Shown: one piece after another, positions 1 to 11,093 of the stretch
Layout of the letters: each line of letters begins with the position of its first letter
Numbering within the stretch: the first letter of the stretch is position 1
Assembly (NCBI GenBank): GCA_963822255.1
Contig: CAWGGV010000008.1
Coordinates: 806,001-870,000 of the forward strand
Direction of reading: 5' to 3'
From: UBA7803 sp963822255
GTDB taxonomy: Bacteria > Pseudomonadota > Gammaproteobacteria > Pseudomonadales > Azotimanducaceae
Length of the DNA: 64,000 bases
Translations under genes and position numbers: made by a program
Notes under the pieces: generated by a model
The model's database searches: none
Seen by the model: the letters and a program-made list of their open reading frames with translations, nothing else
What the model was told of the DNA's origin: nothing

Positions 1-2
1 TC

Positions 3-260
3 GGCATGATGTCGATCTTCACCGCCGGCATCACCATCGCCATCGGCTCCATCGGTCCGGCTCTGGGGGAAGGTCGCGCGGTGGCCCAGGCCCTGGCTGC
101 CCTCGCCCAGCAGCCGGACGAGGCGGCCACCATCACCCGCACCCTGTTCGTCGGACTGGCCATGGTGGAGTCCACCGCCATCTACTGCTTCGTGGTGACC
201 ATGATCCTGATCTTCGCCAATCCGTTCTGGGACTACTTCACCGCCTCGGCAGGAGGCTGA
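3..260 (+). CDS. atpE: N-ATPase subunit c (atpE), 5' end cut by window
   Basis: Proteolipid subunit of the membrane ring in an N-type rotary ATPase, the alternative, usually Na+-coupled F-ATPase. Two hydrophobic helices are joined by a polar loop carrying AQQPD. Helix 1 has GPALGEGRA, with Glu where Na+-type c subunits often have Gln. Helix 2 has VESTAIY, which supplies the conserved Glu plus the Ser, Thr and Tyr ligands known from Na+-binding c rings. One carboxylate per helix is typical of N-ATPases. The frame is open to the window edge, and family members begin about 8-10 residues further upstream, so the start is missing. The next gene's Shine-Dalgarno (aggagg, 250-255) sits in its last codons. 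Ion specificity is inferred from the ligands, not shown. Confidence 0.9.
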   Translation, partial: GMMSIFTAGITIAIGSIGPALGEGRAVAQALAALAQQPDEAATITRTLFVGLAMVESTAIYCFVVTMILIFANPFWDYFTASAGG

Positions 261-263
261 GGA

Positions 264-1073
264 ATGTCGATCGACTGGCTCACGGTCTGCGCGCAGATCG
301 TCAACTTCCTGATCCTGGTATGGCTGCTGAAGCGCTTCCTCTACCGGCCGATCGTCGATGTCATGGCCAGGCGCGAGCAACGCCTCGCCGACCGGCTGGG
401 CGACGCAGCGTCCCGGGAGCAGACAGCGATCGACGAGGCCAACCGATATCGCGCCGAGCGCGAGGCTCTGCAGCAGCGCCGCGACGAGATCCTCGCGCGA
501 GCCAGGGAGGACGCGGAGGCGGTGAGCAAGCAGATGCTCGAGGCGGGCCGGCAGGATGCTGCGGCCGCCCGCGCAAGCTGGCAGCGCCAGGCGGCTCACG
601 AGAAGACGGAGTTTCTCACCAACCTGCGCCGGGAATCGGCCGGGCTCATTCAGGTCGCCGTCCGCAAGGCCCTGGCAGACCTCGCCGGCGCCGAGCTGGA
701 GGCCGCCATGACCGACCGCTTCGTCGTCCGCCTGCAGTCCCTGCCGGACGCCGACCGCCGGGCACTGGCCAGAAGCGACGGTGCGGCCACCGTCACCAGC
801 GCCTTCGAGCTGGCGCCGACACTGCGCGCCAGACTGACCTCCGCCGTGCACCAGGCGCTGGGGCGGCAAGCAGAGATCGAGTACCGCGTCTCGCCAGGGC
901 TGGTCTGCGGCATCGAGCTCACCAGGGGCGGGCGCCGGCTCTCCTGGAGCGTCACCGAGTATCTGGATCGCCTGGCCGAGCGGGTGGACGCGACCTTTCT
1001 GCCCGTGACCGCGGCGGAGGACGTCAGCGACGGCCCGGCCCGGGACGCAAGCGGGGGAGGACAGGGCCGATGA
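264..1073 (+). CDS. atpF: N-ATPase subunit b with delta-like C-terminus (atpF)
   Basis: Peripheral-stalk subunit linking the membrane sector to the catalytic head. It is 269 residues, against about 160 for an ordinary b subunit. It has one N-terminal membrane helix (about residues 8-25), a long charged coiled coil (about 30-150), and a C-terminal part (about 170-250) with the 'SAFEL..LRARL' and 'PGLVCGIELTRGGR' pattern of delta subunits. N-ATPase operons are known to lack a separate delta gene, which fits this longer b protein. ATG at 264 follows aggagg with good spacing. The stop overlaps the atpA start as ATGA at 1070-1073. It is intact, unlike the next two genes. Confidence 0.9.
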   Translation: MSIDWLTVCAQIVNFLILVWLLKRFLYRPIVDVMARREQRLADRLGDAASREQTAIDEANRYRAEREALQQRRDEILARAREDAEAVSKQMLEAGRQDAAAARASWQRQAAHEKTEFLTNLRRESAGLIQVAVRKALADLAGAELEAAMTDRFVVRLQSLPDADRRALARSDGAATVTSAFELAPTLRARLTSAVHQALGRQAEIEYRVSPGLVCGIELTRGGRRLSWSVTEYLDRLAERVDATFLPVTAAEDVSDGPARDASGGGQGR

Positions 1074-2600
1074 CCGTGCTCGACGGCATTCTCGGCAGCA
1101 CCCTGTCGGGGCTGCGCCGGGCAATCGAGGCCAACGGCCTGGAGCTGGCGTTGCGGGACACCGGCACGGTGCTCCAGGTGGGCGGCGGCATCGCCCGGGT
1201 AAGCGGGCTGCCCGGCGTCACGTCGGAGGAACTGATCCGCTTTCCGGGGGGATCCTCGGAGTCGCCATCAATCTGGATCGCGACGAGGTGGGCGTCATGC
1301 TGCTCGGCGACAGCGACGCCCTCACCGCCGGTGCCGAGGTCAGCGCCACCGGCCGGGAAGCAGACACTCCGGTGGGCGAAGGGCTGCTGGGACGAGTGAT
1401 CGACGCGACCGGCCGGGTGCTGGATCACGGGGGGCCGCTGGAATATCGGGAGCGGCGGCCGGTGGAGCGACCCGCCCCGTCCATTATCGACCGGGAACCG
1501 GTGACCGTGCCGCTCGAGACAGGTATCAAGGCAGTGGACGCACTCATTCCCATCGGCCGCGGCCAGCGGGAGCTGATCGTCGGCGATCGCCAGACCGGTA
1601 AGACTTCGGTGGCCGTGGACACCATCATCAATCAGCGCGATCGGGAAGTGGTCTGCGTCTACTGCGCCATCGGCCAGCGCGGCACGGCCGTGGCCCGAGT
1701 GGTGGATACCCTGCGCCGGCACGGCGCCCTCGGCCATACCATCGTGGTGGTGGCGTCCGACGAAGACCCGCCGGGGCTCAGGTTCCACACCGCCTACGCC
1801 GCCACCACCATGGCCGAGTACTTCATGGAGCAGGGCCGCGACGCGCTCATCGTCTACGACGACCTGACCCGACATGCCCGGGCCTATCGGGAGCTGTCGC
1901 TGCTGCTGCGCCGTCCTCCCGGGAGGGAAGCCTATCCCGGAGACATCTTCTACATTCACTCGCGACTGCTCGAGCGCTCCACTCACCTGGCCCGTGCCCG
2001 CGGCGGAGGATCGCTCACCGCGCTGCCCGTGGTCGAGACCCAGGCGCAGGACATCTCCGCCTACATCCCCACCAACCTGATCTCCATCACCGACGGCCAG
2101 ATCTACCTCTCCCCGACGCTGTTTCACAAGGGTCTGCTGCCGGCCATCGACGTGGGCCAGTCGGTGTCACGGGTGGGCGGGAAGACCCAGTACCCGGCGT
2201 TTCGCCGCGTGTCCGGCGACCTGCGCCTGTCCTACTCCCAGTTCGAGGAGCTCGAGACCTTCGCGCGCTTCGCCACGCGCCTCGACGAGGCGACCCGGAC
2301 GACCATCGAGCACGGCCGGCGCGTGCGCGAGATCCTGAAGCAGCCCGAGCACGCGCCGCTGCGCGCCAGCCGAGCAGATGGCCGCGCTGGCGGCGGTGAA
2401 CGCGGGCTGTTCGACGACGCTGCCCCTCGACCGGGTGGCCGAGGCGGAGGCCGCCGTGCAGGCCGCGGTACTGGAGGCGCTCGGCGGGCTCTGCGAGCGC
2501 ATGGAGGCGGGCGACAGGCTCACCGACGACGAGTGGCGGCAGGTGGTGGAAGACCGCGCACCGCGCGCTATCGGCGGTGACGGACAGCAAGGCCGGGTGA
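1070..2600 (+). pseudogene. atpA: N-ATPase subunit alpha (atpA), several frameshifts
   Basis: Non-catalytic nucleotide-binding subunit of the F1 head. The beta-barrel start (MTVLDGIL, VGGGIARVSGLPG) reads in one frame to 1246-1251. There six G stand where seven would restore the conserved FPGG-LG-V turn. The second frame then carries the Walker A loop GDRQTGKT, VYCAIGQRG, and ISITDGQIYL through to ILKQPEHAPL. An extra C near 2371 moves it to a third frame (QMAALAAVNAG). A compensated pair around 2410-2430 and another extra base near 2552-2568 follow before TGA at 2598-2600. The length is right once the indels are ignored. Each indel is one base, mostly in short G/C runs, so sequencing error is as likely as real loss. 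Confidence 0.85.
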
Positions 2601-2604
2601 CGCC

Positions 2605-3537
2605 GTGGAAACCCTCGAGCATCTGCACAAGCAGATCGACGGGCTGGACGACCTGCGCAGCATCGTCAAGACCATGAAGGCCCTGTCCGCGGCCAGTATC
2701 CGGCAGTACGAGCAGGCCGTGGCCGCACTGGATGGCTATGCGCGCACGGTGGAGCGGGGTCTGCACGTGGTGCTGCGGGGCACGGTGACGGCCGCCCGTC
2801 CCGTCCGCGCCGCCGGGGGACGCTCGCCGCTAGGTGGTGTTCGGTTCCGATCACGGGCTGTGCGGACGCTTCAACGAGGAGGTGGTCGGCACACGCCGGC
2901 TACCGCCTTGGATCGCCGCGCCGGCGGACGCCGCTGATCCTGGCCATCGGCTGCCCGCGCCGCTGCAAGCCTGGAGCACGCCGGCCGGGCCGTCGAGGAC
3001 ACGTTTCCCGTGCCGGGATCGGCACAGCGCATCACCGCCACCGTGCAACGGATCCTGCTGGCGGTGGACCGGCTGGCGCAGCGACGCCGGCGTCGGCCAG
3101 GTCAGGCTGTTCTACAACGATCATGCGCAATGGCCGCGGGCACGGCGGCTGGCGCCAGTCGCAGGACACCGGCCGCCGTCATGGGCCGCGAACCCTGGAG
3201 CTGCTGCCCCTGGATCTGGCGCGGTTCCGGCACCTGCGAAGAGGCCTGGCCGTCGCGCTGCCTGCCGACCTTCACCATGGAGCGGAACCGTCTGCTGGCG
3301 AGCCTGGTCCACCAGTACCTGTTCGTGTCGGTGTTCCGCGCCTGCGCGGAATCACAGGCCAGCGAACACGCCAGCCGGCTGGCAGCCATGCAGTCCGCGG
3401 AGCACAACCTCGAGGACCGCCTGCAGGACGTCACCCAGGAGTTCCGCCGCGCCCGGCAGACGGTGATCACCGCGGAGCTTCTGGACGTGGTCGGAGGCTT
3501 CGAAGCCATCACCACCGATGACGGCGGTTCCCGATGA
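2605..3537 (+). pseudogene. atpG: N-ATPase subunit gamma (atpG), many frameshifts
   Basis: Central rotor-shaft subunit of the N-ATPase. GTG at 2605 opens METLEHLHKQI and the family's N-terminal helix (VKTMKALSAASIRQYEQAV). The core VFGSDHGLCGRFNEE lies in a second frame from about 2834. FPVPGSAQRITATVQ is in another frame near 3006, VGQVRLFYND in another near 3097, and LELLPLDLARF in another near 3198. The C-terminal helix (ERNRLLASLVHQY to ELLDVVGGFEAI) is in the last frame. At least five frame changes are needed across about 310 codons. The stop overlaps the next start as ATGA at 3534-3537. This is the gene expected at the end of N-ATPase operons, so identity is secure although the frame is not. 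Confidence 0.8.
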
Positions 3538-4817
3538 GCCGTACTGGAGCCGCCCGCATCTACAATCTGTTCCCGCGTCTGGTGGGGCCCGTGGCCGCCT
3601 GGCATGCGCACCTGCCGCGTATCGCCGCCATGGGATTCGACTGGATCTTCCTGAACCCCTTTCACCAGCCCGGCAGCTCCGGGAGCCTGTACTCGGTGAG
3701 CGACTATTACCGTCTCGACCCGCTGCTCTCCGGCGGCGGCGACGCGGATGCGCAGCTCCGCAGATTCGCCCGCGCCGCCTCCGAAGCGGGGCTGTCGGTG
3801 ATGATGGATCTGGTGGTGAACCACACGGCCATCGACTCGCCGCTGGTGCAACGGCATCCCGACTGGTACGTGCAGAGCGACGCGGGCGGCGTCCGTTCCC
3901 CGTTCGCCGTGGACCCGGACGATCCGAACCGCGTCACCGTGTGGGAAGACCTGGCCGAGCTCGACTACGCGCCGCGACCGGAGCGCGATGCCATGATCGC
4001 GTATTGGAACCGCCTGGTGGCCCACTATGCCGGTCTCGGCTTTCGCGGCTTTCGCTGCGACGCCGCTTACAAGATCCCCGGCGACGTCTGGCAATCGCTC
4101 ATCGCCACCGCCCGGTCCGGCGACGTCGGCGTCGCGTTCTTCGCCGAGACCCTGGGCGCGGGCCTCGAGGAGGTGGCTCAGCTCGCCCCCGCAGGGTTCG
4201 ACTACTTCTTCAACAGCAGCAAGTGGTGGGACTTCCAGTCGAACTGGCTGCTCGATCAGTACGAACAATTCCGCCACCTGGCCCCGTCAGTGGCCTTCCC
4301 GGAGAGCCACGATACCGAACGCCTGGCCCACGAGTCCGCCGGCAGTGAGCGGGAATCCCGGTTCCGCTACCTGTTCAGCGCCTGCTTCTCCACCGGCGTG
4401 ATGATGCCCATCGGCTACGAGTACGGCTTCCGCCGCCGGCTGAACGTGGTGGACACCCGCCCCGACCAGTGGGAGGCGCCCGGATTCGACATCTCGGGCT
4501 ACGTGGCCGCGGTGAACGCCATGAAGGCGGCGACGCCGGTGCTCTGCGAGGAAGGACCGCAGCGCGCCGTGGCGGTGGCCGATCCGGTAATAGGGCTGCT
4601 CAGACTCTCCGAGCACGGCGCCGAACGCGCCCTCACGGTGATCAATCCGGATCACCAGCAGGCCCACGCGGTGCCCGCCGATGCGGTGGCTTCCATCCTC
4701 GAGACGGATGGCCACGCGCTGCGGGAGATCACGCCGTCGAGTGACGGTGCCCTGCCCGGCACCGACCGGCCTGTGGACCTGGCGCCGCGAAGCATCCGGG
4801 TGTTCGTCAGTCGGTGA
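3534..4817 (+). CDS. GH13 glucanotransferase/amylase, GlgE-like catalytic domain
   Basis: Alpha-amylase superfamily enzyme of 427 residues and one TIM barrel. The four GH13 regions are visible: VVNHT (95-99), GFRCDAA with nucleophile Asp176, FFAETLG with acid/base Glu205, and ESHDTER with transition-state Asp260. The opening (RIYNLFPRLVGP, MGFDWIFLNPFH, SGSLYSVSDYY) resembles maltose-1-phosphate maltosyltransferase GlgE. That enzyme is about 650-700 residues, and its N- and C-terminal domains are absent here. It could transfer maltosyl or glucosyl units or simply hydrolyse alpha-glucans; the sequence does not decide. It is coupled to atpG by ATGA and is intact between broken genes. The sugar and trehalose genes around it favour an alpha-glucan/trehalose role. 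Confidence 0.75.
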   Translation: MSRTGAARIYNLFPRLVGPVAAWHAHLPRIAAMGFDWIFLNPFHQPGSSGSLYSVSDYYRLDPLLSGGGDADAQLRRFARAASEAGLSVMMDLVVNHTAIDSPLVQRHPDWYVQSDAGGVRSPFAVDPDDPNRVTVWEDLAELDYAPRPERDAMIAYWNRLVAHYAGLGFRGFRCDAAYKIPGDVWQSLIATARSGDVGVAFFAETLGAGLEEVAQLAPAGFDYFFNSSKWWDFQSNWLLDQYEQFRHLAPSVAFPESHDTERLAHESAGSERESRFRYLFSACFSTGVMMPIGYEYGFRRRLNVVDTRPDQWEAPGFDISGYVAAVNAMKAATPVLCEEGPQRAVAVADPVIGLLRLSEHGAERALTVINPDHQQAHAVPADAVASILETDGHALREITPSSDGALPGTDRPVDLAPRSIRVFVSR

Positions 4818-4850
4818 CCGCGGCGGCGAGCCCCCGGGTGGTCTACCGGC

Positions 4851-6507
<1,657 letters not shown>

Positions 6508-6569
6508 GCGCGACCTCGCCTTGCTGCCCGGGTCCGGTGGATCTCACGCTCGTTCGACATACAGGTCCG

Positions 6570-7785
6570 TCAACTCCGTCCTTCAAGGCGCCCAGGCAGA
6601 TCTCCGAAGGTGAGGTTCTCTCCGCTCCGCAAGTGGAAAACCTGCACGTACCGTGCCTGAAGGAGCAGACGGGCGCTGTCCCCTTCCGCGAGCCGCACCC
6701 CGGGATCCAGCCGGGCCACCAGCGATTGCCTTCCGGCAGTGCTGCCGCCATCCCCGCGGCCGGTATCGAGACCCAGATCGGCGGGCAGATCCACCTCGCC
6801 GAACCCCTCGAGCGCCACATCGAAGTACACGAACGCATCGGCGCCCAGCCACTCAATCACGTCCACCGGAGCCTCGAACACCAGCCCGTCTGCCGCCGCG
6901 CCGTGCGCCGCTCCGTCTGCCGGAGCAAGGTGGTCCGGACGGAATCCCGCCACCAGCGGGCCATCCACGGCGGCGAGGCGTCGGGCCAGGTCCTCGGGCA
7001 GTGGCAGCACGCCGATGGGCAGCTCCAGCCGACAACGAGAGCCATCGACACGGGCAGGCAGGAAATTCATGGCCGGCGAGCCGATGAAGCCGGCGACGAA
7101 CAGGCTCCCCGGCCGCTCGTAGAGCTCCCGCGGGGTGCCCACCTGCAGCACGCGGCCGCCGCGCATGACCGCGATGCGGTCGCCCAGGGTCATGGCCTCC
7201 GTCTGATCGTGGGTGACGTAGACGGTGGTGGTGCCGAGCCGCCGCTGCAGGCGCGCGATCTCCGTGCGCATCTGCACCCTGAGCTTGGCGTCCAGGTTCG
7301 ACAGCGGCTCGTCCAGCAGAAACACCCTGGGCTCGCGCACCATGGCGCGGCCCATGGCCACCCGCTGCCGTTGCCCGCCGGACAGCGCACCGGGCTTGCG
7401 GTCGAGCAGTGGGTCGAGCTCCAGCATGGCAGCCGTGGCCAGCGATCCGCTGGCCGATCTCCTCCCGGCTCGCGCCGGCGAGCTTCAAGGGGAACGCCAG
7501 GTTCTCGCGCACAGTCATGTGCGGATAGATGGCGTAGCTCTGGAACACCATGGCCATGTTGCGATCCTTCGGATCGACGTGGTTGATGAGCTCGCCGTCC
7601 AGCCTGAGCTCGCCTTCGGTGATCTCCTCGAGCCCGACGATCATGTTGAGCAGCGTCGATTTGCCGCATCCGGACGGCCCCACCAGGATGAAGAACTCGC
7701 CGTCGCGGATGGTGAAGGTGGCGCCTTCCACCGCCGTGGTGCCGGCGTACTGCTTACAGACGTTGTCGAGCTCGATCTCGGCCAT
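6570..7785 (-). pseudogene. Sugar ABC importer ATPase (MalK/UgpC type), one frameshift
   Basis: ATP-hydrolysing subunit energising the two permeases upstream. ATG at 7785 opens MAEIELDNVCKQY. Walker A GPSGCGKST and the Q-loop VFQSYAIYPHM are in the first frame. One extra base at about 7439-7440 moves the rest to a second frame carrying signature LSGGQRQRVAMGRA, Walker B VFLLDEPLSNLD and the switch His VTHDQTEAM. Removing one G restores a continuous protein (QRIA joined to ATAAMLELDPLL). The last third is the regulatory TOBE region of MalK/UgpC/MsmK proteins. Total length is about 405 codons, slightly long for the family. The gene overlaps nothing but starts 3 bp after the permease stop, so it is the last gene of the importer operon. 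Confidence 0.85.
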
Positions 7786-7788
7786 GGT

Positions 7789-8649
7789 TCATCCCTTGAC
7801 GGCGCCGGCAGTGAGGCCGGCGACGATCCGCTGCTGAAACGCCAGCACCACCACGATGATGGGCACGGTCACCACCACCGACGCCGCGGCGATGGCGCCG
7901 GTAGGCTGCTCGAACTGCGAGCTGCCGGTAAAGAAGGCGATGGCCGCCGGTACGGTGCGTGCGTTGCTGGTGGAGGTGAGCGAAATGGCGAACAGGAATT
8001 CGTTCCAGGCGAAGATGAACACCAGGATGGCGGCAGTGAATACGCCCGGGGCGGCCAGCGGCGCGATGACGTGCACGAAGGCCTGCAGCGGGGTCGCGCC
8101 GTCCACCCGGGCAGCCTTGTCCAGCTCCCACGGAATCTCCCGGAAGAATGCCGTGAGGGTCCAGATCGCCAGCGGCAGGGTGAACGTCATGTATGGCAGA
8201 ATCAGGCCCCCCCAGGTGTCGTACAGGCCGACCCTGCGCCACAGGTCGAACAGCGGGCCCACCACCGACACCGGCGGAAACATGGCGATGGACAGGGCCG
8301 CCGCCAGGATCACCCGCCTTCCCGGAAACTCGAGCCGCGCGATGGCATAGGCGGCGAACATGGCCAGCAGCACCGCACACACGGTGGAGATGCCGGCAAC
8401 GGCAGCGGAGTTCACCAGCGCCGCCGAGAACTGCGGGTCGTGAAACACGATACGGTAGTTGTCGAAGCTGACCGCTTCGGGAATGAATCGGTGATCGCCC
8501 AGATCGGCGGCAGGCTTCAGTGACAGGGAGACGATCCACAGCACCGGAATCAGCGCGTAGACCACGACGGCGCCAGTGCCGGCCGACCACAGGACCGACT
8601 CCAGCCGGCGGCCGGCGGATCGTGAAGCAGAGGCGGCGGGCGCGCTCAT
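7789..8649 (-). CDS. Sugar ABC transporter permease, MalG type
   Basis: Inner-membrane permease of a carbohydrate importer, 286 residues with about six membrane helices. The cytoplasmic EAA loop that docks on the ATPase reads AARVDGATPLQAFVHVIAP. The N-terminus (MSAPAASASRSAG) is short and basic, as in MalG relatives. ATG at 8649 overlaps the end of the other permease gene. Order on this strand is binding protein, MalF-like, MalG-like, ATPase, the usual order of such operons. The substrate is not readable; the alpha-glucan and trehalose genes around it suggest an oligosaccharide or trehalose-like sugar. Confidence 0.9.
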   Translation of the reverse strand: MSAPAASASRSAGRRLESVLWSAGTGAVVVYALIPVLWIVSLSLKPAADLGDHRFIPEAVSFDNYRIVFHDPQFSAALVNSAAVAGISTVCAVLLAMFAAYAIARLEFPGRRVILAAALSIAMFPPVSVVGPLFDLWRRVGLYDTWGGLILPYMTFTLPLAIWTLTAFFREIPWELDKAARVDGATPLQAFVHVIAPLAAPGVFTAAILVFIFAWNEFLFAISLTSTSNARTVPAAIAFFTGSSQFEQPTGAIAAASVVVTVPIIVVVLAFQQRIVAGLTAGAVKG

Positions 8650-9521
8650 GACTCCTCCCGATCCGGAACGTCGAGGCCGAAGCCTCGGACGAAGGTCCCG
8701 GCGACGATCAGCACGCAAATGAACACCAGCACCGACACGGCCGAGCCGAGGCCCAGGTTCAGTCGAGTGACCAGGGTGCTGTACCCCACCATCGAGACGG
8801 TCTCGGTAGCTTCCGCGCCGTGAGTCTGCACGAACACGGTATCGAAGATGCGGAACGCATCCAGCGCACGAAACAGCAGCGCCACCAGGATCATCGGCCG
8901 CATGATGGGGAGAGTCACCCTGAAGAAGCGTTGCGCTGGACCGGCGCCGTCGACCCGCGCCGCTTTCAGCAGATCGCCGGGAACCAGCGTCAGCCCGGCC
9001 AGCAGCAACAGCGCCATGAACGGCGTGGTCTTCCACACCTCGGTGAGGATGATCACCGCCAGCGCCGACGCGCGCTCGGCGAACCAGGGCTGATCGAGCC
9101 CGGTGAGGGCGTTGACGAATCCGGTTGTGGGGTCGAAGGCGAAGCGCCAGCTCATGGCGGCGACCACGGTGATGATGCCGTACGGCACCAGCAGCGACGT
9201 GCGCACGACGCGGCGGCCGATCACAGCCCGGTGCATGATCAGGGCGAACGCGAAGCCCAGCACCAGCTCCACGGACACCGACACCACGGTGAGCGCCAGG
9301 GTGTTGGAGAGCGCCTGCCACCAGATCGGGGAGCCGAGCACGCTCCAGTAGTTGTCGAGCCCGACGAAGTGCTTGGAGTCGGGAAAACGCAGGTCGTAGC
9401 GGAACAGCGACAGCCACAGGGCGTACAGCATAGGGTAGGCGGTCACCACCAGCATGGCGGTGAGCGCCGGCGCGCACAGCAGCCAGCCGAGCCTTCGTTC
9501 CGCTCGAGACCGGCCACTCAC
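8646..9521 (-). CDS. Sugar ABC transporter permease, MalF type
   Basis: First permease of the importer, 291 residues with six predicted helices beginning with LGWLLCAPALTAMLVV. The EAA docking loop is KAARVDGAGPAQRFFRVTLP. The GTG start at 9521 overlaps the stop of the binding-protein gene (GTGA), and this choice leaves a normal short cytoplasmic N-terminus (SGRSRAERR). It lacks the extra periplasmic P2 loop of enterobacterial MalF and so resembles the shorter UgpA/LacF type. It is translationally coupled on both sides. Confidence 0.9.
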   Translation of the reverse strand: MSGRSRAERRLGWLLCAPALTAMLVVTAYPMLYALWLSLFRYDLRFPDSKHFVGLDNYWSVLGSPIWWQALSNTLALTVVSVSVELVLGFAFALIMHRAVIGRRVVRTSLLVPYGIITVVAAMSWRFAFDPTTGFVNALTGLDQPWFAERASALAVIILTEVWKTTPFMALLLLAGLTLVPGDLLKAARVDGAGPAQRFFRVTLPIMRPMILVALLFRALDAFRIFDTVFVQTHGAEATETVSMVGYSTLVTRLNLGLGSAVSVLVFICVLIVAGTFVRGFGLDVPDREES

Positions 9522-10762
9522 AGCAGCCCCTCGGAAGACAACGCCCGGCTCACCGCCTCCCTGAGCCGCGACACGTCCCGCTCGGGATCGATGTCGCGCA
9601 TGGGATGGAGGGTGTGACTGATGGCCAGCGAGACGTCGGCATAGAACGGCGTCGGAGGCCGCTGCACGCCGTCGCGCAGAGTCTCCCTCAACAGGTCGGC
9701 GAACGGGTAACGGGCGCGCACCTCGGCATCGTCGTACAGTGCGGCGATGGTGGGCGGCAGTCCGCCGAGCGTGGCCGCCAGCCGCTGATTGGGTGCCGAG
9801 ACCAGGCACTGGGCAGCCTCGAACGCCAGCTCCGGATGCCTGGTGAAGGCGCCCACGCCCAGGTTGACCCCGCCGAGGGCGACGCGGCTCGGCATGCCGG
9901 GCAGCACCGCCGGCCAACGCGCCCAGCCCATGTGCGCCGCCACGGCGGGGGCGTTGGCCTGGGCGCTCGGCCACACGAACGGCCAGTTGATCATGAAGCT
10001 CGAGTGTCCGGACTCGAAAGCCAGCCGCGCCTGATCCTCGCGGGTGGTGGACAGGGACGGATCCGAGGCCGGTGAGCGCGCCAGCCGCCGCATTACCTCC
10101 AGCGCCCGACGGGTAGGTTCCGCCTGCAGAGACACTGTGTGGCCATCCGGCGCGAGCACGCGGCCGCCCGCGGAGGCGAGCAGGGAGACGAAGAACACCG
10201 TGAGCCCTTCGTAGCGCTCACCCATGGCCTGGATGGTGCCGTCCGGGCCCAGCCGTTCGGCGATGTCGATCATCTGCGCCCAGGTGGCGGGCGGCGACGG
10301 TACCCGGTCGCTGCGGTACCACAGGAGCTGCGCGTTGCTGGTGAAGGGGGCGGCCCACAGCCGGTTCCGGTAACTGGCGCTCGCCACCGCGCTGGCGAGA
10401 CGGCCCTGCCGAACGGCGGCCGCGCGCCGGCCGGACCACGGCAGCACCCACCCGGCCTGGGCAAACTCTGCGGTCCAGATCACGTCCATACCCATGAGAT
10501 CGATGGCCGGATCCCCGGCCGCCAGCCGCCGCACCAGTTGCTCCCGCTGCTGGTCGGCGTCCGCGGGCAGCGCGGCGAGGTCGATCCGGTAGCGGCCGCC
10601 GGAGTCCCGGCTGCAGCGCTCGGCCGCCCGGGCGAAGGCCCCGGAGGGTTCGTTGAACACGTACCACCGCAGCTGCGGGGTCTGGTGAGTCGCCTGGCCG
10701 CAGCCGGTGAGCAGCAACACGGCCGTGAGCAGCCAGGCGCCGCGACGGTTCTCTGCGTCCAT
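9518..10762 (-). CDS. Sugar ABC transporter substrate-binding lipoprotein
   Basis: Extracytoplasmic solute-binding protein (family 1) that delivers the sugar to the permeases. ATG at 10762 gives MDAENRRGAWLL and a lipobox LLTGC, so it is probably a lipoprotein anchored by Cys around residue 20. The body (about 415 residues) has the two-lobe pattern with AAPFTSNAQLLWYRSD and MINWPFVW, typical of maltose/trehalose-type binding proteins. The start codon and its ribosome site lie inside a 17-bp tandem repeat (10761-10820), which also makes a second ATG preceded by AGGGAG. That second ATG opens only a five-codon frame. First gene of the importer operon. Confidence 0.87.
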   Translation of the reverse strand: MDAENRRGAWLLTAVLLLTGCGQATHQTPQLRWYVFNEPSGAFARAAERCSRDSGGRYRIDLAALPADADQQREQLVRRLAAGDPAIDLMGMDVIWTAEFAQAGWVLPWSGRRAAAVRQGRLASAVASASYRNRLWAAPFTSNAQLLWYRSDRVPSPPATWAQMIDIAERLGPDGTIQAMGERYEGLTVFFVSLLASAGGRVLAPDGHTVSLQAEPTRRALEVMRRLARSPASDPSLSTTREDQARLAFESGHSSFMINWPFVWPSAQANAPAVAAHMGWARWPAVLPGMPSRVALGGVNLGVGAFTRHPELAFEAAQCLVSAPNQRLAATLGGLPPTIAALYDDAEVRARYPFADLLRETLRDGVQRPPTPFYADVSLAISHTLHPMRDIDPERDVSRLREAVSRALSSEGLL

Positions 10763-10820
10763 CAGCGCTCCCTGTCCATCAGCGCTCCCTCTCAATCAGC
10801 GCTCCCTCTCAATCAGCGCT
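10761..10820. repeat. 17-bp tandem repeat over the importer start codon
   Basis: About 3.5 copies of atcagcgctccct plus ctca or gtcc (10761-10777, 10778-10794, 10795-10811, then a partial copy). Read on the minus strand, every unit contains AGGGAGCGCTGAT, so each carries a ribosome-binding-like AGGGAG followed by ATG or ATT. The first unit provides the real start of the binding protein. Copy number changes would alter how many initiation-like sites stand in the leader. Confidence 0.9.
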
Positions 10821-11093
10821 ACCGCTTGGCCGTTCCCCCTCACTCGTCTGCCCGTCCGTCGTTGGTTGTCGGTCGTCGGCAACTCATTCGCGAGAGGCGG
10901 TGGCGCGCTGCGCCGCTGCAACCTTAGACTCCGGCGCCGCCCAGGCCAAGCCCGGCCGCGCTCGCGCCGCCAGCAGTCGACTCGGCCTTCACGTGCCCGG
11001 CGAGATCGGGCAAGCTGCACTGATGGCGATCTCCATCGACCCCCTCCATCGCTACGGCAACGCCCGCGCCGCGACGCGGGGCGAACCGCGCCG
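10821..11093. other. Divergent intergenic region, no gene seen
   Basis: With the repeat, about 330 bp separate the importer operon (minus) from the GH15-otsA pair (plus). A plus frame from 10900 to 11097 ends in an ATGA overlap with the GH15 gene, but its Arg/Ala-rich product resembles nothing and no good ribosome site precedes it. I see no convincing promoter, although both operons must start from here. Confidence 0.5.

Noticed and set aside
1070..2600. Programmed frameshifting in atpA
   Set aside because: Several separate indels at different sites, with no slippery heptamer or stimulatory structure, do not fit a single programmed event.
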